DNA of 64,000 nt from contig JARGXX010000043.1 of the NCBI GenBank assembly GCA_030374765.1, positions 56,829 to 120,828 of the forward strand, written 5' to 3'. Source of the DNA: Agarophyton chilense (lineage: Eukaryota > Rhodophyta > Florideophyceae > Gracilariales > Gracilariaceae). Below, piece by piece: positions 10,036 through 19,644 of the stretch; positions within the stretch are counted from its first letter, which is position 1; the number at the start of each line of letters is the position of its first letter. Under the pieces are notes generated by a model. The model saw nothing but the letters and a program-made list of their open reading frames with translations. It was not told where the DNA came from and did no database searches. The position numbers and the translations under genes are program-made.

Positions 10036-11060
10036 TATCTCCCTCCTTAGGATTCGGCCATTACGGTGAAGTCAAGATGGCCTCATCATTGACCGAGGGG
10101 ACGCGATCTCTTTGTCGCTCCCAGTACCATTGGGCGCGACGGGACGTCGCGTGGTCATCGCATGCGGGGATGCGACGAAGCGTGAGCTGACCATTGGCGC
10201 CGAAGGAAAATTAATTTGCTTAAGGACTGAAACTCCCGCGCGCCGTAGACACTGGCCATAGGTACATCGCCGGCGTATTCCTCGTGGTGCGGTATCCCGG
10301 TGGTCCCTTGGCTTATTCTCCCCTGACCGTCATTGGGACCTTCCTTAGTCTTTGCTCTTCCTTTGGCGACCCAATGCGCTTCGTCTACCGTGGTTTACGC
10401 CTGTCAGTACTTTAAGGTCAATTCCATTCGTCTTCTCATCGCGGTAATTTTTCATTAGTCGCGCGCGATGCCAAACTCGCCTTATAAGCCCGTCAGATAC
10501 GCTATTCTCCCTCCGGAATATGTCGCTTCCGTCGGCTCTCCTATCCATTTCCCGGCTGACCAGCCTGTGGGGAGCGGCATTATAGCTTCGAAAAACCAAA
10601 CGGGGAGCTTCTCGGGATACCAAGTGGCTTACGAACGTCATGGGGACTGCTACGACCATACAGTCGGACGGAATCCGCAAGTAATGCGTCATATCATTCT
10701 TCCGTACTCAGTAGAAAAATCCTAAAGGTTCGGTCATATGTATCTCGGTGCCCGAAGGTTTTCCAAAATACCCGATTTTTGGAAGGGCAGCATGAATGCG
10801 CCCAGCGTCTCGTAATATAACCGATGGTTTCATTGTCCTGTGGATCTACGTTCGGCGACGCTATATTGCACCTTAATCCAAGCGGACATGCCGTACGTCC
10901 GCTGCGAGGAGGAAGCCGAATACCAGTTCAGGGTGACCAAACTCCTTTCGGACCTATACAAGGAGTTCATCCCGCCTCATGTGCGATTTCCTCCGGCGGG
11001 TCACAACCTTTTGGCGCTTATATGCTTCCAGCCGCTGTATGACCGCCTGTTTTTGGATGT
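10036..11060 (+). pseudogene. Unrecognised decayed plus-strand coding region, copy 1
   Basis: Successive plus-strand frames read as one broken protein: a segment with RRVVIACGDATKRELTIGAE near 10110-10220, one with GGPLAYSPLTVIG near 10300, then 10468-10725 (PNSPYKPVRYAILPPEYVAS and MRHIILPYSV), and 10840-11064 (DMPYVRCEEEAEYQFRVTKL). The partner at 43477-44530 keeps the same order with different stops, so the coding nature is well supported even though both copies are dead. I recognise no family. It lies just 5' of a GypB LTR and beside CopA1, and may be a captured gene or the capsid part of an unknown element. Confidence 0.45.
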
Positions 11061-11096
11061 CTAATAGGGTCTATCGGAACGAGATAAACGAGCCCG

Positions 11097-11760
11097 TGTC
11101 GTACAATCACCTCTGGGGTCTGCTACTGTCTTGTCTCAGGAGCATGTTGACGCTCAACCTCAGAAGGTAGACATGATAAAGCTTGATGGTAACAGGTCAC
11201 CGTGAAAACCCGCAGGGGCAAACGGCGGGGCAACTAGCCTACACCGTGTAGGTGAACGATGGTAGGCGTCGACGCGCGGTAAAACCTATGTGTTAGTTGA
11301 GAAACAATGAACCAAAAGATATAGTTGTGACCCAAGTGGGGTCTGTCTTTATCAGACTAGGGTGGAGGAGGTGCAGTTCCCTATATGCAGTGGACTGCAC
11401 CCTCCAGATCACCCGGAAGGTGCCAGCAAGGCACGGTCTCTGACCTAGTTTCAGAGACCTGGCCAGCACTGGCTACAGTGCCAGGTGGCCACTCCACTAC
11501 TGAATTACTAACAATCACTCAACCAGAAGGTACATGTCAACACTACACGTGGCTAACAACACCTAGATGGTAACTCCACTACTGAATTACTAACAATCAC
11601 TCAACCAGAAGGTACATGTCAACACTACACGTGGCTAACAACACCTAGATGGTAACTCGCCCGGAGCTGCGTGGCCGATGATCCCTCGCATCCATCACCT
11701 ACAAGGTCAGTGTAGTATATCGACAACCTCAAAGGTCAAACCTTCTGCCACTATAAGACA
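11097..11760. mobile_element. Solo LTR with GCCCG target duplication
   Basis: A 664-bp insertion starting TGTCGTAC and ending ATAAGACA (TG...CA), flanked by GCCCG at 11092-11096 and 11761-11765. The paralogous position in the second copy of the block (near 44532) has no insertion and reads straight through, which confirms it as a later insertion. No internal coding region is present, so this is a solo LTR left by LTR-LTR recombination. The family matches no other element here. It sits beside the CopA1 3' LTR. Confidence 0.8.
11491..11654. repeat. Two tandem 82-bp units inside the solo LTR
   Basis: Positions 11491-11572 and 11573-11654 are near-identical, each from ACTCCACTACTGAATTAC to CCTAGATGGTA. 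Duplicated blocks in LTRs often hold enhancer or promoter sites; no function is shown here. Confidence 0.85.
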
Positions 11761-11765
11761 GCCCG

Positions 11766-11998
11766 ATGATCGTTTGCGTCAATCCCTGGGGTTCTTCTTT
11801 TGTTGACATCAGGTGGAGCTTCACTAACACACAAATACAACATGTAAGCGTACGAAATACATTTCAAAAACTTTTGCCACGACATAATGTCAACGATTCA
11901 TGGTACAGCCACTAAAAATACAAATACAAAAACATTGGGCATTTGCAACAAGAGAAGGTGAATCGCATCAACAAGAACATTCTAATACTCTTGCGTCT
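11766..11998 (-). repeat. CopA1 3' LTR remnant
   Basis: On the minus strand the repeat begins with TATTAGAA just after the pol end and a purine-rich stretch (better kept in CopA2 as GAAGAAGGAAGAG). It aligns to 16640-16811, the presumed 5' LTR, with roughly 15-20 percent differences by eye, implying an old insertion. Its distal end cannot be located. Confidence 0.55.
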
Positions 11999-13076
11999 TC
12001 AACCAAAATGTTTCTCGGATCTTTTAGTTTCCGAAATATCCTGAGGGTTGAAGTTGAGTTTGTCAGTAAATAGCGTAAGCTGAAGAGCGTCTGTCTTCTT
12101 GGTGAGTAGATCTGCAAGGTTGGAGTTTCCAGGAACCCAAGATATTTTGTCCACTGCACCAGTCTGAAATTCATATTGGACGCAGCTAACTCCTCCGCGA
12201 ATAGACTTGGCGATAGAGTTTTTCTACGTCAAGAGTGATGTGATTGAATCTTTGGATTCAACTGCACTTCTCAGTTTGACCTCCATATCTAACAGCTCCG
12301 GGTATGCCTTAGAGATAGTCCTGCCTTCATCAATGCCTTCAGAAGCAGCAAAAATCTCGGCTGCTGGAACGCTTTTAACTGGGCGCTCTGCCTTGTGAAA
12401 GAGCCACGAGATGGTATAATCAATAGAACTGCTTTTCATTTCACCTACAAGTAGACCAGTTAGAACTCCAAGTTGACCACAAGCATCAGTACGTGATGCA
12501 TCAACAAATACTAAGACGCTGATCTCATGCTGTTTGCTATCTGTCTGCCTAGGGTGTGCGATTGTTTTTCCAAGCTTTTTAAGCTTTGCAAAAAAAAATA
12601 ACTGGTTGAACAAAATGGCAGACCTTAAGATCGGGTGCTTTTTGCTGTAGATAGCTCGCATAGAATGAGCAAAAAGGCGATGCAGCAGTTCCGATCCATC
12701 CAAGGGAACTGTTGGTTGAGGCAAATAATGACTTCTCAATCTGGTTGAGTGGTTCGTCAGAATGCTTGCGACGTTGTCTGGAGAAGGGATACTCAGTAAC
12801 AGCTTCCATTTTGTCGTCGGCGTCAGTCTCAATGGTAAGATCACCATTTTGAATAGTGTTGATCTCAAAGAAACGTAGCTTTCCTGGTCCATGCATCACA
12901 TCACCAAACTTGAATCGTTTGTCAAATTCCATCATTCCACGTTTCACACCGTTGGCATCACATGCAACGTTCAAGTCATCTACAATTTTTGCGACAATTA
13001 GTCCCAACCTTCCGTTTTCTTTTTGAAAGAAGAGCTGGGGCACGTGAGCTGACTGAGTGAGTCCAATTTCAAACAT
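11999..13076 (-). pseudogene. CopA1 RT C-part and RNase H
   Basis: Second half of a copia RT and the RNase H, minus strand, in several frames. Frame 12579-13076 holds the RT active site as KIVDDLNVA (IVDD at 12975-12986, in place of the usual YVDD), then GPGKLRFFEINT and the SRQRRKHSDE segment. Frame 12224-12892 carries RNase H (VFVDASRTDACGQLG, TISWLFHKAERPVKSVPAAE). The end, KISWVPGNSNLADLLTKK, is read in the next frame around 11999-12220. A TAG separates it from the preceding frame where CopA4 has Gln (KWQELSDN). A frameshift lies near 12600. Dead element. Confidence 0.8.
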
Positions 13077-13094
13077 AATATTGTCGGACTGGTT

Positions 13095-13926
13095 CTACCA
13101 TTTATCATTGGCATTTGCAAGCCCGTATGCAGCTGTCAACAACAACCATAGATTAGTAGATTTCATTCGGCTTTCTTTGGGAGGGCGCACATAGACATTT
13201 CTCTGCGCCTCACCGGTCTGCAAAAATGCAGAGTTTACATCAGCCCTGCAAATGTTCCATCGGAATAAAGATGCTATGGACTCGAGAATCCAAAGACCTG
13301 TAGGTGGACACGTTATACAGTCTTTGCTTAGGACGATCCTTAAGTCATCTTCGCTACCATGAGGTGCTATTCGTGCTTTTAGCTTCAAAGAGCCATCGTC
13401 ATTACTCTTCATTTTGTAAAGTGTGTGACTATTGATTATATTTGAGTTCGGAAGAACTTCGTCGTGTGTGACAGGGCGCACAGTCTTGATGAAGGTTTCC
13501 TCTTCTAACTTGTATGCATTGAATAGAGGGTATTGGTGGAACCCTTGTGCGTGGTGCTTGAGGAATGGCTTATTCCCAAAATGCTTTACCATTGACGACT
13601 GAACAGCTTTCTCAGTGCTAGTGACTTGTAAATCAGGCAGTGTTGGACTAGAGCTAGAGCTAGCTGTAAGTGCATTGTTGTAGTTCCAAACTTCCTTTAT
13701 CATATCTAGGAGTTCTTTGTCGCCGTCCTCATAATAGGTGTTTAGACGACCATCTTCGTCTGCTGAATGCACAGTTCCTGGATAAAAATGCGCAGCCATG
13801 GGCCAGAGCACTGAAAAAATGTGTCCAACTGACGGTTTATCATACGGAGAGTCCGTCGATAGTACATCATCAGCAGCTGCATTCTCATGATACGATGTAG
13901 CCTGGGAGTCAAAACATCTACTTGGT
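13095..13926 (-). pseudogene. CopA1 Tudor-like domain and RT N-part
   Basis: The frame opens upstream of 13811 and ends at the TAG near 13095. Its first domain (13674-13811) reads VLWPMAAHFYPGTVHSADED then YYEDGDKELLDMIKEVW, the pattern of Tudor domains of the PDS5/Agenet type (WP-D-FY-GTV-SYD-YEDGD-E-L). A Ser-rich linker follows, then the RT start: LYKMKSNDDGSLKLKARIAP, RWNICRADVNSAFLQTG and WLLLTAAYGLANAN. It joins the integrase frame by a one-base shift near 13920 that is shared with CopA2. This placement of a chromatin-reader-like domain within a copia pol is unusual. Confidence 0.75.
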
Positions 13927-14880
13927 ACTATAGTCCGGACTTGCTTCGGCAGTCGTTACAGGCAACGTGCCTGCAGAACTACGCTGTTCAATAGAGAGTT
14001 CATCTACCGAGCCCATTCCTTCCTGTACTAGTTGGGCGAAGCTCTCTTTAGAAAGTGCTGGCCAGGTATCTTCAAAGGCGGCAATAATTTCCCGACCCTT
14101 GCGTCCTGGAACGGTCACTGAGCGAGCAGCTCTGTTGACTAAGAGGATCGGTTTGGGATCCGTCCACTTTCCTCTCTTTTCATAGTCTTTCTTTTGGTTG
14201 ACTTCAACAAAGTCACCAACTGCGATTGGTGGTTCAGTCACAGAATTTGAGCGAAGAATTAGCGCTAGTTTGCGGCGTTCTTGTAGCTGGTCACGAGCAA
14301 TGCGAACATCGTCAGGTATAGCAGTTTTATTAGGCTCGGCGGCAATAGGATTTGAGAAGCCTTTCGCTAGTTCAAATGCAGACAAGGTGTTGTTACCGTA
14401 AAGATCGTTAGAAATACACAGAGGCTTGTATGCAGCTACTTTGGGGTCAAACTCGGAACCAGCATCCTCTTTTAGGTTAATAAAGATGCTGCGAAAGATG
14501 TTATGCTTAGACACTATCGCATTTTTCGAGTGCCTGCCAGGAGGCACTCGATGAATCGGTATTCCAAGCTTCTTGGCGTAGCGCTTGAACGATCCGACTT
14601 GGAAGGCTTTGTCTGCACGAATAGAGTCAGGGTACCAGAACTGGGATAACCAGGAGGCTTCAAAGGCAAAAATAGCCTCTGTAAGACTTGTTGAAGTTAC
14701 TACAAGAGCACTTGAATATCTTGTAATTAGATCCATCAAGTGCATTTGCAGCATCTCATCAAAAAAAAAGATCGACACATAAAACCTCGTTGTAGTCCTT
14801 AGAAAGGGAACTAATGGAGACCTTGAGACTGGGCTGCGGCACCGCTGCGGAGCGACAAGCAGTGCAGCGATTGATCATTT
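13918..14880 (-). pseudogene. CopA1 integrase core and C-terminal domain
   Basis: Integrase part of copia pol. Upstream CTAC pair of the HHCC site, first catalytic Asp in VLCVDLFF (seen intact in CopA2), second Asp in SIRADKAF. The expected Glu is replaced by Val (KNAIVSKH), so this copy could not catalyse integration. The C-terminal domain is GDFVEVNQKKDYEKRGKWTD with ILLVNRAARSVTVPGRKGRE. A poly-A length difference causes a frameshift near 14760 relative to CopA2. Nearly identical to CopA2 (45678-46637). Confidence 0.8.
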
Positions 14881-14887
14881 CCGTGAG

Positions 14888-15109
14888 CTACGACTTTACG
14901 GTCTCAATCCAGATTCCATTCCTCTCTATCAAGAGCTTGTAGTCACTATAGCTTGCATGGCCACATACGTGTTTGTAGGCCTTGTCTATAATCTTCTTTA
15001 CATCACACCATGGTGTGGTGTCAAGAGTTACTGCAGAGGCTCGAAAGAGTAGAGCCGTCATTGCAGTGAGATGTAAAGATTCCCAATGCCGAGTAGCTAA
15101 GGAAGCCAT
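14888..15109 (-). pseudogene. CopA1 integrase zinc-binding segment
   Basis: Short frame carrying the HH half of the HHCC site (KHVCGHASYSDYKLLIERNG). It ends at a TAG (KS-stop-LTEM) in the same reading frame as the following CTAC half, so a stop codon splits the zinc-binding domain. CopA4 has a TAG two codons away in the same window. Confidence 0.7.
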
Positions 15110-15188
15110 TATTGATTATGGAAAGGTGGTCTCGGTGTCCGTGAGAGACGAACATAAGTGCATTTCTGCCTATGTGCTCGGTATTAGC

Positions 15189-16488
15189 TTATCGAGTCAC
15201 GTCTCTTCCAATGACCCACTGGGGTGATCCGTCTAGAACAAGGTGCTTGATCCGAACTGAATTACCGTGGTCAGATGTCGCAGTGAGGGCAATTGATCCT
15301 AGTATGTGACGTGCTGAACTGGTGTGCCGGCCAGTTCCGTACTGCCAGTGCGTGTGTCCGTTGAGTGCCAGGGGTATGGCATCTAGCTTCGGGTTAGCTG
15401 GCAATCCGATGTGATCGGCTAGTAAGTTCAGTTCTATTGATCCAATTGCGGAGAACGATGCTTCGTCGCCAAGCAGTGGTCCGAGTTCGACCAGAGATGT
15501 ATCGGTACTGGCGGATGAGCTAGTCAGAGTTGCCATATTAAATGAGACAGTCTTCCTCTTAGACTTGTCTCTGCTGTGCTGATCATGGTAAGGTGTGTTT
15601 CCAGTGCAATTAGAGTGACGACCGTTTTCTTTTGACCCAGATGGGGCATCAAATGACTTCATATGCGATGGGAATGAGCTGTCGGGATAGTGGTTGCGCC
15701 TCCAGTGTCCATATTTTCTGCATTCATCACAGGGATACTTTAAAATGGAAGATTGTCCCTTGTAACGGCTTCTGTGACTGCGAAGATGTTCTCGAGTATG
15801 GCTTGTTCTAGCAGAGCTGGCAACAAGCGATCCAATTTCGCTGTTTGGGGAGGTCTTATCGCAGTGCTTAATGACCGAGGCTACTGATTGATCCGTTATA
15901 GAGTTGATAAACTCTTCATTCGACGACTGCAAAATGAGGTTCTCATCAGATGATTCGCCTGCTGCCATAACGGAAACCCGTTTGGAGTCATCAATGGCGG
16001 AATTAGATAGTAGCATTAAAGCAGTAATGCACTCGGGTAGCCTGATAGTAGAAGATATGGAGTTGAACTTTGGAACTTGTGTCGAGAATCGAGACTCGAA
16101 GTTCTTCATGGTCTCGGTGCTGCAACGGCGAGTATTCCATAGCATATTGAGCGCGGGAAGCTTCACTTACTATAGAGAGGGCATCCTTCTGATATATATT
16201 GCCCACGAAGAAGTCTACTTCCCAATCTTCAATCAGCTCAGTCTGTGACATTCCAGTGCGAAGATCTTTTGCACGGCCATAAAATTGAGATTTGATACAA
16301 ACAGCCTGCATTGCTGTCGGCATCTTGCTGCTATTAGAGTCTGGGAGAGTTTTGTGAAACGTCTGCCAGAGCTTGACTGCATCTTGATATTCTTCCTGGT
16401 CACCCCTCCCATCAGTCCATGGAGGGGATCTCACATCCCAGGAGAACTTGGTCCTAGACGAAAAGTTGGCTTAGAATGCTGGGCCCAT
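15189..16488 (-). pseudogene. CopA1 gag and protease
   Basis: The Gag start is the ATG at 16486-16488 within the primer-binding site. Codon 6 is TAA, after which the frame continues with TKFSWDVRSPPWTDGRGDQE as in CopA4. Frame 16003-16434 is the N-terminal gag and 15189-16166 continues it. The zinc knuckle is CDECRKYGHWRRNH (C-X2-C-X4-H-X4-H). The protease site reads LLGDEASFS here (LLDDGAPYS in CopA3/CopA4) and the end is QWVIGRDVTR. One frameshift and one early stop inactivate it. Confidence 0.8.
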
Positions 16489-16491
16489 CAC
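16477..16491 (-). promoter_or_regulatory. CopA1 primer-binding site overlapping gag ATG
   Basis: Minus strand reads GTGATGGGCCCAGCAT. ATGGGCCCAG is complementary to CUGGGCCCAU of the initiator tRNA-Met anticodon arm. The element's ATG pairs with the CAU anticodon and is the gag start. One mismatch relative to the longer match in CopA3. Confidence 0.7.
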
Positions 16492-16811
16492 TAAAAAAAA
16501 TTAGACTGCGCCTTCGTGCTTGGTCGAGCTAGTCGACTGAGAACGACAAATTCAAGTGCTTTCTGTCAGTGTAAAACAAATTCCACATTGAGAGAGAGGT
16601 CTCTACCTCTTCCCGCTGGTTTACCAACTACAAACATGGTGATTTGTAAGGACACACAATTACAACATATAAGCGTGCGCAATACATTACAAAAACTGTT
16701 GCCACGAAATAATATCAACGAGTCACGGTACAGCCATTAAGAATACAAATACGAAAAGATGGGGCGGTTGCATCAAGAGAAGGTCAGTTTCATCAACCTA
16801 CCATTCTAATA
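16492..16811 (-). repeat. CopA1 5' LTR (presumed)
   Basis: On the minus strand it begins TATTAGAATGG at 16811 and ends next to the primer-binding site. Its first 170 bases align with the 3' LTR remnant at 11766-11998. TG...CA ends are not visible and no target duplication could be found, so the boundaries are approximate. Confidence 0.5.
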
Positions 16812-18186
16812 GAAGCATTCACGTTAGTCGGTTATCACAGTTTTTATGAATATAATCCGTTCATTGTAACAATTCCTATCATTGTCGATGACAGTACACA
16901 TTCATCTTTAGTGCTCAGTCTGCTTTTTCCCTTAATAAGATTTCTACACCAATCGTGCATTTGACTAACTTTACTTCTTCAATCAACACTTTTCTTTGAA
17001 AAACAAAGTATTGAGAGTGCTACCAAATAAAAGAAGAAGCTTATTTATCTTCGTAATCATCTTCGAGAACTCATACAAGTGCGTACGTTAAGTTTTTTTC
17101 AAACTCTTTGTAAGATTTTAAGTTGTGGTCGAGATCTGTTTGGCTACGTTTCCCCTTTCCAAAACAGTTTTAACACTACAGTCAAAGAACGTGGTATTTC
17201 TTTGTCATCGCAGATATTTCGAAATATTTACAGTGCTTCCTTCCAGTTATCAGTAGTTGTTTCGTTATGAATATTTAAAGGAGCCTGCCAATTTGGGCAA
17301 ACTGTATATCAGATGAGACGTTCAGTCTAACCAGAGCTAGGGCTGCCCGCACATGGGAAGAGAGGCGGCCTGAGCCGGAAGCAGCCACTAGTATTGCGTG
17401 CTTTTTCTCAGCCGTTCCACTGGCTTTGGCTCAGCCGTGCCATCGTCTCATAACTCGCTTCGGCACGAGAACTCTCAGTAAAAATAATAGAGAAAGCTGG
17501 CCGCTGCTTCCAACTGCGAACAGATCCAGCACTGTTTGTGCAGCCAATGAGAAAGGAGCCACTGACGTCTTTTCATTGGCTGCCCGCCGTAGTAGGAACG
17601 GTCAGGTGGTCGCCGGCGCCTCCACTTAATGAGCCCGAGAATCGCGACGCTCCCGTACTTAATCCCGGACTCTGTTCACATCCTCGTATGGTGCGACTCA
17701 CACATCTTCAGTCGTAGCTTCAGTCTCAGCTTCACTCACAGCTTCAGCCGCAGCTTCAACAGCACCTCGAGCAAATAGCTTCAGCGGGTTTTTGCAGTGT
17801 TCCCAAGCGCGACTCAAACAACTATCTCAGTCGCAGCTTTAACAGCAGCTTCAGCTCCAGTGTCAGATTCTTCAGCCAAGGAAATGTTTGAGCTTTTGCC
17901 TTCGTATCGTCTTTCGGACGAAATACCCATGAAAGCACCCAGAGACCAATAGCCCATTTTACAAGCCGAGGGGATGCTTCGGCTATGAGATGCTCGCTTG
18001 AGCTTTACCATCTTGTGAATCTCAGAACTGCCCTCGGTTGTAATCGGATATGTACATTTCTACGGAGCGCTACAACTATCTACTGCACCAAGCTCACCTT
18101 CAGACCTCCATGTCGTCCCCATCGGCACCTTGCGACTCATTACCATCTTCCGCATCTCCTGAATCGGTCTCTGTACTGCTCAAAAC
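16812..18186. other. Spacer between CopA1 and RB pseudogene
   Basis: AT-rich to about 17300, then more GC-rich. No gene recognised. Duplicated at 48571-49945 with very few differences. Confidence 0.35.
17701..17880. repeat. CTTCAG-rich low-complexity tract, copy 1
   Basis: Many AGCTTCAG/AGTCTCAGCTTCA units in tandem-like array. Second copy near 49460-49640. Confidence 0.6.
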
Positions 18187-19065
18187 TCAACTTGATCTTC
18201 CGATGACTTCTTGCACCTCCCGCCGCACCGCGGTACATCTTGCGTCGGCAACCGGCCCGTCGAAACTCAGTGGTCGATACCGTCTTCTCTCCCGGCTTCT
18301 GTGACTCACTGCAACATTTCCGATAGGACTTTCCCCAAAGGCGAATGGTGACCGAGTACCCGGTGTCATTGAACCCAGATCGTTGCCTGGACTTCTCCGC
18401 ACGCTGTGCTGTCAACTCAGAGCCATATTCCTCGTGGACGGTGACATGGGAGAAACAAAAATCGATCCGATTTGTTTTGGGGATCTTTGTGTCTTCATGA
18501 TGCGCATAGCACTCTGCAATAATTTACGATCAATATCCTCAAACATTTTCTTTTGTTCCCTTCCCTGACGGCGGCTTGCCCGTCTGGAAAGGTCATTCAA
18601 ACCTTCTGAAGCTTGGTCGTCTGCCTTACTCGCTCGCAATGCTTCCGCTAATCTCTTTGCATCTCGGCCTCCATTATCTTCGCCCGTCAGTACGATGAAG
18701 TTGCTCATGAAAGGCACAAACACTTCGTTATAGAAGCGAATGATATCGCCTGTCTCTTCAGCCGTCGATTCCGGTCGTGGCCCACTATCATCGGCAGCAT
18801 CTTCCGCCAACAAATGCCCGAAATCTCCGAGAAAAATGTTACGGGACACTGGTGGAGAATTGCTCAGAAATGTGGAATCACTTGTGTGCTCCAATTGATT
18901 GTAGTGCCACACGATATGGCGGAACTGCAGTTGGATATGTTGGATCTTGGCCACGCCATCTACCACAAACAGGATGATCAAGTCAATATGTCTGTTGACT
19001 GTCAAATTCCATCTGCACCACAGAGCATACTGCACGCTTTTCCACACTGCCGAACGAAGGTTGGT
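18187..19065 (-). pseudogene. Retinoblastoma-related pocket protein, truncated copy 1
   Basis: The coding frame from the duplication breakpoint at 19065 reads the RB pocket B box: NLRSAVWKSVQYALWCRWN, the hallmark helix NRHIDLIILFVVDGVAKIQ, and DIIRFYNEVFVPF. It then has an in-frame TGA at 18412-18414. Beyond it the same frame continues with an RB C-terminal motif (RSPFAFGESPIGN, RRYRPLSFDG) to a stop at 18187. RB proteins repress E2F-driven S-phase genes in the nucleus. This copy lacks the N-terminus and A box because the duplication ends inside it. The TGA is shared with copy 2, so it predates the duplication. Confidence 0.75.
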
Positions 19066-19078
19066 TTGGGTGTCCAAA

Positions 19079-19450
19079 TCAGGGGATCGCAGGCAAGAGA
19101 GAGAGAGCATTGCTAAGCAACGAGTGCGCGCGGTTGGCAGCGTGCCGGGGCATTATGCGGGCGTACTGCTCGTCGCGCAAGACCGTGAGAAGGGTTTCGA
19201 GTGCATGGTTGGGTTTGTTGAGCAAAGAGACGGCGTCCATGACGGCGCACATGAGCGTGGTGTGATGAGCGGTGAAATTGGGCTGATCGGATGCGCGCAG
19301 GGACGAGAGCAAGTCGAAAAGTAGGGTGGCGACTACTTCAAAGTGATTTTCGTGAAGGTGATGGAGCACGGCAAGAAGCGCGGAAAGGATGGCGTGCGTA
19401 TGAATGTCGACAGCTAGTGACAGGATGCCATGTAATGCGCACGCGAGCAC
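19079..19450 (-). CDS. Unrecognised helical ORF at duplication edge
   Basis: A 123-residue minus-strand frame of alpha-helical, Leu/Ala/His-rich character (LLAVLHHLHENHFEVVATLL, LLNKPNHALETLLTVLRDEQ). It abuts the RB breakpoint but does not match the RB sequence found at the equivalent place in copy 2. It could be an exon of a host gene brought next to RB by the rearrangement. GTAAGT lies just upstream and might be a splice donor. No family recognised. Confidence 0.35.
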   Translation of the reverse strand: MLACALHGILSLAVDIHTHAILSALLAVLHHLHENHFEVVATLLFDLLSSLRASDQPNFTAHHTTLMCAVMDAVSLLNKPNHALETLLTVLRDEQYARIMPRHAANRAHSLLSNALSLLPAIP

Positions 19451-19465
19451 TTACGTGCTCTGACG

Positions 19466-19628
19466 CCCGTTCCAACTTGCATTCGTAGTTAGTGCCTTTA
19501 CATGAGCAATTACTATTGTCTACATAAACACAGCAAGATGAATCTGCAGGTCATCTGACTACACGGACGCCGGGGCACCCAAGTTGTCTAAGAAACATAG
19601 CTACAGTTGTTACCCCGCTCAATACTTA
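19466..19628 (+). other. Possible 5' LTR end or leader of CopA3
   Basis: Unmatched sequence directly upstream of the CopA3 primer-binding site. LTR ends cannot be set because the 3' LTR is missing. Confidence 0.3.
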
Positions 19629-19644
19629 GTTATGGGCCCAGCAC
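19629..19644 (+). promoter_or_regulatory. CopA3 primer-binding site overlapping gag ATG
   Basis: GTTATGGGCCCAGCAC is complementary over 16 bases to the anticodon arm of metazoan-type initiator tRNA-Met (recalled sequence GUGCUGGGCCCAUAAC). The gag ATG is at 19632-19634 inside it. Best of the three matches. Confidence 0.75.

Noticed and set aside
17701-17880. Coding region for an Ala/Ser-rich protein (CTTCAG repeats)
   Set aside because: Open frames are short and caused by the simple repeat. No start, domain or continuation.
19079-19450. N-terminal continuation of the RB pseudogene copy 1
   Set aside because: At the equivalent position copy 2 has a different sequence that matches RB. This ORF starts after the duplication breakpoint and shows no RB motif.
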